NCBI GenBank assembly: GCA_036874045.1
Contig: CM072339.1
Coordinates: 3,851,501 to 3,915,500, forward strand
Length of the DNA stretch: 64,000 nt
Direction: 5' to 3'
Source of the DNA: Cymodocea nodosa
Taxonomy: Eukaryota > Streptophyta > Magnoliopsida > Alismatales > Cymodoceaceae
Part shown: positions 56,684 through 64,000 of the stretch, one piece after another
Numbering within the stretch: the stretch's first letter is position 1
How the letters are laid out: each line of letters starts with the position of its first letter
The notes under the pieces: generated by a model
What the model was told of the DNA's origin: nothing
Seen by the model: the letters and a program-made list of their open reading frames with translations, nothing else
Databases searched by the model: none
Translations under genes and position numbers: made by a program

Positions 56684-57265
56684 ATGACAATAGAACAACA
56701 TAAACACAACAAGCAAATACCAAAGAATTCGGACAACAAACAAGCACATAATTTGCTATCCCAAAGCTACAGATGAATCTTTCATTCAAAATATCCCAAC
56801 CAACAAATGCAGCTACCAAATTCAAAAATCACTCACGAAGAATCCCAAGAAAACAAAGATGAGCCAAGATCACACGTATTGCCTCAAGAAACAAAAGTAA
56901 TTCCCAAAGAACTTCCAAAGAATTCCAAAGAACTGGCCACACTTGGTCTATTCAAAAAAGTTGAAAAAGAATTCCGTAGAATCACAATAAACTTCAAAAG
57001 TTATGATAGGAATTCTTACTACTTCTTTCACCAACGTGGAATTGACAGATGACCAAGTGCACGTTGTCAACATTCAAGATCGTAGGCGTCGAACAAAAGA
57101 ACTCCAATCATGGACGCTTGTCGTGAACACAAGTTGCGAGCAAAGGTCGCGTGAGCAAATCGCGAGCACTGGCGTCACCTGTCTTGGGCGCCGGCTACGT
57201 GCGTTGGCCAAGATCTTTCTTTTCTTTTTTCCAAGGCTAATCCATGGCCAACTCCTCAAGCTTCA
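56684..57265 (-). other. Element E leader between primer site and gag
   Basis: About 580 bases, GC-richer near 57090-57220. Short frames occur on both strands but none matches a family. No gene is called. Confidence 0.6.
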
Positions 57266-57277
57266 CTCTGATACCAC
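57266..57277 (-). promoter_or_regulatory. Primer binding site, initiator tRNA-Met type, element E
   Basis: Element strand TGGTATCAGAGTG, one base from the LTR end; the standard copia site. Confidence 0.85.
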
Positions 57278-57278
57278 T

Positions 57279-57496
57279 TGTTATGCTAAGAGAGAATACG
57301 AAAAGGGAGAAGCTTGGACACGTGGAGAAGAAAGAAGAAAACAAAGAGAAGTAGACGTGTGAAACAAGAACAACAAACACCAAGGTTTTAACATGGTTCC
57401 CCAAATTGGGTACGTCCATGAATGGAGCTCAGCTGATTGATTCTTCTCTAAGTGATCACAAAGGGATACAAGATTCATCATCATTCTAAAGCACAC
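57279..57496 (-). repeat. Element E 5' LTR, partial
   Basis: Matches the first ~218 bases of 36541-36852 with few differences, then ends in unrelated LTR-type sequence. Confidence 0.85.
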
Positions 57497-58127
57497 TATT
57501 TGGATCTCTAGCACGGCACCAGAAAAACTTGATTGGTTACCAAGCAACACGCCAAAAAAACATGGATTTGTTAACTTCTGTTTTTACTTAGTTAATTTAT
57601 CTTTATGCCTATTCCTTTTTAGAAGTAAACAAACAACCTTTCACACAAATTAGATATTAATTCCAATTTGTATTTTAACTGCAAGTGCACAATGTCTATT
57701 GTATTAGTGTGCAAGTACAGGTCGATCCCATAGGGAATTGCTTAAGAATTGCGAACTGTTTCGTTTTTAACAATCAAATTTATATATTCAATAAGCTCTC
57801 TGTTGAGTTACAATTAACTCAACGGACTAACCTCGTGGACTTAAGTTAACTCCACGAGCCTACCTTTCCTATTTAATACTATTATTTACAGAGGAATTCG
57901 GCCAACCATTGGGCGGTTCCACATATTGTAAATAACATCAATTAAGCTCTTTAATGTTAGTAAACACTAGATTTATCATTAGGCAATACTAACATTTAGA
58001 TAATTCAAATAATAACCATTAAAATTTTTAAGTCTTTTGAACGAACCAATTTCAGTAAACTGTAAAACTAAAATAAAAATAAAACAATCACAATACTAAC
58101 AAAGATAACATTAATCATGATACCATT
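57497..58127 (-). mobile_element. Athila LTR fragment, antisense
   Basis: From ATGGATTTGTTAACTTCTG to TAACATTAATCATGATACC it follows the plus-strand reading of A's LTR (about 1876-2470), including the palindromic module (57800-57860). The first 60 bases are a scrambled mix of LTR-end and primer-site phrases (CACCAGAAAAACTTG). Confidence 0.8.
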
Positions 58128-58690
58128 CTAATTAAAAGTGCTTGCTTGCTTGCATGAGCTTTGTAGGTTTGGGTTGGAACGTTTGCATGTGTCACTTCAG
58201 TAATCAGACAAGGCCCACTATAACAATAGTGAAATGACTATAGAGATGTGGGTGGGGGAGGATGCAGATCCTAGATCCTGGTTGTTGTGTCATTTCCTTT
58301 ATTGAACATGTTGGCTTTTGTTCTCTTGGCATGCCATGGTAATCTGAGACAACTCACTATGTGATTCAAACCATGCAATGTCCATTTCGCAAGGGAAGAG
58401 GTTGGTGGCGAACAATGCAAGTGTGAGCTTTTATTGTGCGGTTGTGGAGGAGCAGTGGAAGCCGTGACTGCAGAGATGGGGAAGCTTGGATTAAGGAGTC
58501 GTCATCAGTAAAGCTGGGAAGAGAAAGAGAGAGAGAGAGAGAGGGATGTGGAGGAGATGGCTTTCCATTGTGGTCCTCCCTCCTCTCTCTCCTCTCTCTC
58601 CTCTCTTTCCTCTCTTTCCTCTATGATGAGCATTAACAAACAAAGGCCTCCTCTTCTGTACCTTTTCTCTTCATCTATGTTCGTTCCTCT
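58128..58690. other. Unassigned stretch between two inverted LTR fragments
   Basis: Less AT-rich than its surroundings, with no similarity to the Athila family seen. A 66-codon frame (58436-58636) is driven by GA and CT repeats and is not supported. It could be host DNA or another element. Confidence 0.5.
58519..58545. repeat. GA microsatellite
   Basis: A run of GA dinucleotides, followed 30 bases on by a CT-rich CTCTCTC/CTTTCCT tract at 58577-58622, giving purine and pyrimidine tracts close together. Confidence 0.9.
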
Positions 58691-60803
58691 AATTTGGGGA
58701 AATTAATGTTAATTTAGTACATTTCTGAACTATCGGTAAGTTATAGCCTGTGAAATTCTTAAGTATCCGAATTTTCTGATATTTTGGATAGTTATGTTTA
58801 AACTGCCGAACAGTTATGTTTTAAAAGAATAGTTTATTATTTCCTGAAGTACATGTGTTGAAACCATAACACATGACTTAAGTGAACTTTTAGTGAGTTA
58901 TCCAAAATTACATTGTAAAAGAATAGTTTATTATTTCCATTGTGAAATTTTTAACTATCCGAAATTACAGTTGGGCATCGGTTAGTTATATGTGTAACTC
59001 TCTGAAATCTCCTTTTATTTATAAAATAGCTATGGACACGTGTCATGTTCTGGGAAAGTGACTTAAGTGGATTTTCGGTAAGTTATCTATAACTATCTGA
59101 AATGCAATTGAGCATCGGATAGTTAGACCTATAACTCTCCAAAATATTTCTTTTATTATTAAACTACTGCTGACACGTGTCGAGATCTAGTAGATTTACT
59201 TAAGTTATATATCAGTGAGTAATCTGTAAGTATCCGAAATTCATCTAAGCATTAGATAGTTAAGTTTATAAGTATCCAAAATGCATCTAGGCATCAGATA
59301 GTTAAGTTTATAAGTATCTGAAATGCACCTGAGTATCGGATAGTTAAAGTTATGCACGTGTTTTATAGTTAAATCAACGAAGAAAGTTCGTTGAGTTATC
59401 TGTAACTCCACGGACTATTTATTTTCTAATATACCACTGTAGCGATTGCAGAAACAGGACAGTTGGAAGGAAAAACCTCGATCGCACGTATCACACAGGA
59501 ATTCACTCGTTGAAGGGAGAAGAAATCATTGTCGTTGATATGAATGAAGGAAATCCAACCGACCATTCAAGCAAAAGCAGTTACCACTAAAGAAATATAA
59601 AAGAAAAGAAGAAAAAGAAGTAAAGTGTGTGTGATCGATGGGTATGGCCAATGTGTACAGAGGAGGAGCACCGAGCTTTCTGCAGACAGTATCGGCAATT
59701 CTCTGAAGTACCACACCAACCATCATTACCACCACCATAATCACCAACCATCGAAGGTCTGTGAGGATACTTTCCTAATGTCGGGTCGATTTCGAGCCAA
59801 ACATAGTGTTTGACAACCACTGTGAGGAGTGATCGCGTCGTAGGAAGGGAAGCCACTTTCTCCATGCGCCGACTCATATCTTAGGAGATCGTAAAGCTTC
59901 TAGCCTTGGCTTCGGGTTGATGCCTATATGCTGAAGAGGAGATCATCTTGCAATTCTAGACTCGTGATTCTATAGGGAGAGGAGACAGAATTGTAAGTGG
60001 TTTAATTTTCAATGGTGTAATCGCGTCGTATGTAGTGACGGAAGTATTTAGTATCAACTGAGATTACTTTACATTTCACCTTTCGCCCATTTCCATGTTC
60101 ATATTAAAACAAAAATACCAAAAACAATTTATCTGTGTTTGTATTTTGTGTTTGAGTGTTGTATTGTTTGTGTTGTATCGTGATTAATGTTATCTTTGTC
60201 AGTGTTGTGATTGATTTATGTTTGTTTTAGTTTTACAGTTTACTGAAATTGGTTCGTTCAAAAGACTTAAAGATTTTAATGGTTACTATTTGAATTATCT
60301 GAATGTTAGTATTGCTTAATGATAAATCCAGTGTTTACTAACATTAAAGAATTTAATTGATGTTATTTACAATTTGTGGAACAGCCCATTGGTTGGCTGA
60401 ATTCCTCTGTAAATAGCAATATTAAAAAGAAAAGACGAGCTCGTGGAGTTAACGTAAGTCCATGAGGTTAGTCTGTTTAACTCAACGAACAACTTTGTTT
60501 GTTGAGTTAACTGTAACTCAACGGAGGGCTTATTGAAGATATAAATTTGATTGTTAACAAACAGAACAGTTCTCAATTCTTAAACAATTCTCTATGGGAT
60601 CGACCTGTACTTGCACACTAATACAATAGACATTGTGCACTTACAGTTAAAATACAAATTGGAATTAATATCTAACTTGTATTAAAGGTTGTTTGTTTAC
60701 TTCTATATAAAAAAAAAAGAATAGGCATAAAGATAAATTAACTAAGTAAAAACAGAAGTTAACAAATCCAAGTTTTTCTAGTGCGTTGCTGGAGATCCAA
60801 ACA
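58691..60803 (+). repeat. Athila LTR, sense, without its first part
   Basis: Starts at AATTTGGGGAAATTAATG, about 130 bases into the family LTR, and ends GATCCAAACA. A primer-site-like TGGTGTCGTTCTGGG (60811-60825) follows. It includes the TATA-like and GC-richer blocks. The internal sequence that comes next is in the opposite orientation. Confidence 0.85.
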
Positions 60804-60829
60804 AGTTTTCTGGTGTCGTTCTGGGTAAC

Positions 60830-62569
60830 CAAACACCTGCTCTGTCCATTCAACGACAATTATGCTTTCCAAAATTTCTTTTCCTTCATTCTTCAATCCA
60901 AATATGTTGTGGAGAAGCTTTGGTGTTATCTGTACATCAGCTTCCTCCACATTGGAAATTAATTGTCCTTCTTCTCTTAAATTAGCATAAAAGTAGAGTA
61001 CTAGATTTTCATATATTGCATGCCCTTTCTACTAAGAAATAAATTGTAGTAGACCTTGGAACTCAAATAATTCCTTAATTTCTTGCGTTCCGTCCTAATT
61101 TACTGGTTTACTGTATATGATATCATAACCCCTAATCTTTTGGTATTTATTATAAGCTTCTTGACTCCAAAAGTGTACTTCATTCAGAACTGTTGCTTCA
61201 GTTAGGTCAAGAATGTGACTTTGTTGTTCCAGAGGAGTTTGTTCTTGATCTTCCTCTTCCATAGGCTGAACTTGAACTTACTGAAAATGTTCTGCAGATT
61301 CCTGAACATTTGCTTCTGCTTTTGTCTGTGGTGGTGAGCCGGTAGAACTCTCCACTCTGTCTTGAATTGTTTTATTAAATTCAGTCGAATCTGCAAAGTC
61401 ATTTTTTCCATATGGCTTTGTTCAACTTCTCGTTCAGTTTCTGTTCTTTCTTCTTCCTCCTGACTACCAATCTGCACTATCACTATTCTTATTGATTCTG
61501 TAGCAGATTGGGATGGAGTCATGGGCAAATCAGCTTCTGCCCTAATTTCTGTTTCTTTTTCTTGTACATGCTGCAGACTAATTTCAACCTGTTTTTCTTC
61601 TTCTCTTTGCTTTTGTTGCTACTCCTACTCCTCCTCAGAATCGGATAGCAGGTTTACAAAAATTGGCTCTACAGGCCCTGTTGATGTTGGTACTTCAGAT
61701 TTAATCTCCTTTTGACATTCAAGCACTATCTCTTTTCCTTTCCTTCGTCTGATTAATTGTGCCTGGTCTTCCTCTTCTTCTTCTGAGATTAAATCTATAA
61801 ACATAGGTTCTGCACGCCTTTGAGCCACAGGTGCTGGCTCTTCCTATTTAATTTTTTCAATATTTGCTGGTCTCGAAGGACCAGCTTCAGCTTCTCCTCT
61901 TGCAGCAAATTTGATAGTGGTTCTTTGATGCTGTTCAATTTTAATTTTGTATTGGGCTTTCAATTTTTCTACAGCCCTCCTCTTGCAAAGTGCATCAAAT
62001 ACCAGGTGTGCTTTAGCTACTACTAAATCTTCTGGTTCTCCTTGGTTTTTCCCAACTTGAACCAGTCCTTAGAATTCTCTTAATTTTTCTTCAGTTGAAG
62101 GCCCCAACATTACTGCTCGTGCCAACGGCCTGAATGGTGGAACTAAAGGTCCTAGCTGCTGTTCCTTAGGAATAGGTCTTTTAGCAGTCAGCTCCTCTTG
62201 TTCTTCTTCTGCTTGTTGTTGCCGCCTTATTGCACCCCTTGCACAACCAGCAATGCGCTTTTTGAACCATAATCTAGCCTTACGCTGGATTAGCTCTAGG
62301 GCTACTTCGTTGTTTGGCCTGATTTTTCTCTCTTTACTTACAACAATTTCTATTGCTACTCTGATTCTTGTTTCCACTATCTAGGGTATTTGTATACCCA
62401 AATTTACTAAAAATCTTTTCAAGTTGAAAAGTTCAAATTCTACCTTCTGTAGCTCTTTTTCTCTTGTCGTATTCCTGATTTTTTGTCACGTGTGCCATTC
62501 CTCTAACTCTTTCAGAAATTCTGATGTGTCAACAGCATCTTCCCAGAACTCGAGCTTTATCTTCCTCAT
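60830..62569 (-). pseudogene. ORF-X part, element D (broken)
   Basis: From the MRKMIKLEF-type start at 62569 through the acidic middle to the transposon-protein domain. The SUMO-interacting-type blocks are both present: EPMFIDLISEEEEED and EPIFVNLLSDSEEE, within 61628-61812, with IKSE between them. Three copies keeping these blocks despite decay elsewhere is notable. Confidence 0.75.
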
Positions 62570-62754
62570 CATGGAATTACACAATGGCACAAAATCACTC
62601 TGATCTCTACTGTTCTAAGTTCTAAATGATTTGACGGATAATGCCCCCAAAACCCTAAGTTTTAGTCTAAATAAGCCCTAAGTTTAGGTAGGTAATTGGG
62701 TCATTTCCCAAACAAAACTCTCGCTCTCTCATTTGTGGTCTTAACTATAGTACT

Positions 62755-62860
62755 CTGTTGAGTTACAATTAACTCAACGGAATAAGCTCATTGACTAACT
62801 CAAGACTCAACAGAGTAAGTTCGTTGAGTTAAGAGTAACTCAACAGACCTCCCTGTACAA
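62755..62860. repeat. Palindromic modules before ORF-X, element D
   Basis: CTGTTGAGTTACAATTAACTC and GTTCGTTGAGTTA...GTAACTCAACAG, in the same place as in A and C. Confidence 0.75.
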
Positions 62861-62879
62861 ACAGATACATAAAAAAAAT

Positions 62880-63130
62880 AAAAAAAATACTTAAGATAAT
62901 AGTTTTTTTTTCTTCGGTTTTTACTAGTTAACTGATACTATGTTTTAGTTAGACCAAATTTTTTTTCCAGTTGAATCGATACTATGTTTCGATAAAACCA
63001 AATTTTTTTTTTACTAAAAATTAATATAGATTTTTTATGTTCCGGTCATACCGATGGATCCAGTCGGTTGAACTGCAACGATTTTTTATATTTTTTAATT
63101 TTAATTTTTTTATATGAAAATAAAATAAAA
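62880..63130. repeat. CGGTT-type palindromic spacer, element D
   Basis: Degenerate CGGTTTTTACTAG, CCGGTCATACCG and GTCGGTTGAAC arms in a T-rich tract, collinear with 11840-12110. Confidence 0.6.
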
Positions 63131-63142
63131 ACTGATTTCTTA

Positions 63143-64000
63143 CTAAGTAAAGCTCGAGTAGTCCTCTACTCTAACTTCTTCTATAATTCCAAAGAATCTT
63201 TTTGGTATTTTCAGAATAGGTCTAAGTCTTTGTCCATTTACTTTAAAGATATTCTGATTTTTAAGATTTTCAATCTCAATAGCTCCATAAGGATAAATAT
63301 TTCGAACTATGTAAGGTCCTGCCCATCTAGATCTTAATTTTCCTAGATGGTTATGGAGTCTAGCCATGTAAAGATATACTTCTTGTCCTATTTCAAAGCT
63401 TTTTGGAATAATTTTCCTATCATGTTAGAATTTCATTTTCTCTTTTTCTCTTACAGTCTTCGAATAAGCTTCATTCCTAAATTCTTCTAATTCAATTAAT
63501 TGTATTTTCCTATTTTCAACAGCTTGATTTAAATTAGTGTTCAAAGTTTTTAATGCCCAATAAGCTTTATGTTCTATTTCAGTTGGTAAATGACAACTTT
63601 TTCCATATACTAGCCTAAAAGGTGACATACCTAAGCTAGTCTTATAAGCAGTTCTATAAGCCCAAAGTGCATTTATCAATCTATTAGACCAATTTGTTTT
63701 AGTAGGATTTACTACTTTTTCTAAGATTAACTTAATTTGTTTGTTAGTACTTTCTACTTGTCTACTTGTTTGCGGATGATATGATGTTGCAATTTTGTGG
63801 TTTACTCCATATTTCTTCATTAAGGCTTCAAAACTTCTATTACAGAAATGAGTTCCTCTATCACTGATAATAGCTTTAGGTATTCCAAATCTGGCAAATA
63901 TATTGGTTCTTATAAATTGTATTACCACTTTGTTGTCATTAGTTTTTGTAGGAATAACTTCTATCCATTTAGATACATAATCCACCCCCAACAATATGTA
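63143..64000 (-). pseudogene. Integrase part, element D (broken)
   Basis: [43 protein letters not shown] and [17 protein letters not shown] with the GPY block; it continues beyond the window edge. Confidence 0.9.

Larger units (their letters stand above)
36541..57496 (-). mobile_element. Element E: Ty1/copia retrotransposon split by element C (broken)
   Basis: On the minus strand, 5' to 3': LTR part (57279-57496), initiator-Met primer site, leader, gag, protease, integrase, reverse transcriptase, [element C at 37563-53386], RNase H, polypurine tract, LTR (36541-36852). Tork/Tnt1-like by its gag-protease-integrase order and motifs. It lies inside Athila element F. The RT and RNase H sequences resume on either side of C across the GCATA duplication. 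About ten or more breaks; the 5' LTR is incomplete. Confidence 0.9.
60830..64000 (-). mobile_element. Element D: Athila-type internal region, partial (broken)
   Basis: Minus strand: integrase part (63143-64000, continuing outside the window), CGGTT spacer, palindromic modules, ORF-X part. Same order as A and C. No LTR in matching orientation adjoins it. Several breaks. Confidence 0.85.

Noticed and set aside
57003-57362. 119-codon frame across the copia E leader and LTR
   Set aside because: It crosses the primer site and LTR start of element E on the antisense strand; the composition comes from the LTR, so a gene is not supported.
58436-58636. 66-codon frame with a serine/leucine-rich end
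   Set aside because: Driven by the GA and CT microsatellites; no family resemblance.

Overview
The window is eukaryotic nuclear DNA from a flowering plant, probably a dicot, and almost all of it is LTR retrotransposon sequence. The evidence is Athila-type Ty3/gypsy proteins, tRNA-Asp and initiator-Met primer sites, Ty1/copia elements, a hAT-like terminus and strongly AT-rich DNA. I see no intact host gene, rRNA, tRNA or CRISPR. The species cannot be named from the sequence.

Layout. 1-1032 is one end of a hAT-like DNA transposon carrying an array of palindromic units. 1844-15814 is Athila-type element A (minus strand, duplication GGATG), inserted in what looks like an old copia LTR. 16014-18380 is undefined DNA with a copia relic. 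18380-20642 is part of copia element G. 20643-32509 is Athila element B, which contains a solo LTR (23621-25646). 32510-36540 is Athila element F. 36541-57496 is copia element E (minus strand), split by Athila element C at 37563-53386 (duplication GCATA). 57497-60803 holds LTR fragments in opposite orientations around a short undefined stretch. 60830-64000 is part of a further Athila copy, D (minus strand).

The Athila family has an unusual plan. Its 5' reading frame starts within about 100 bases of the primer site with a nucleocapsid-type zinc knuckle, then runs through protease, reverse transcriptase, RNase H and integrase. Downstream lie three modules: a long frame (ORF-X) with a putative plant transposon protein domain and two SUMO-interacting-motif-like blocks; a capsid-type gag frame; and an F-box protein frame of exactly 1,140 bases in each of three copies. 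In A and B the capsid frame sits inside a GT...AG segment of about 1.55-1.6 kb between a short leader with a TATA-like box and the F-box frame. In C that segment is absent at exactly those boundaries, as expected of a copy made from spliced RNA. Palindromic GTTGAGTTA/TAACTCAAC modules recur in the LTRs and before the downstream genes. I infer a retrotransposon lineage that took up a host F-box gene and relocated its capsid frame into an intron.

All the retroelements are treated as fossils. By eye the LTR pairs of A and C differ by about 5%, which suggests insertions roughly two million years old under a commonly used plant rate.
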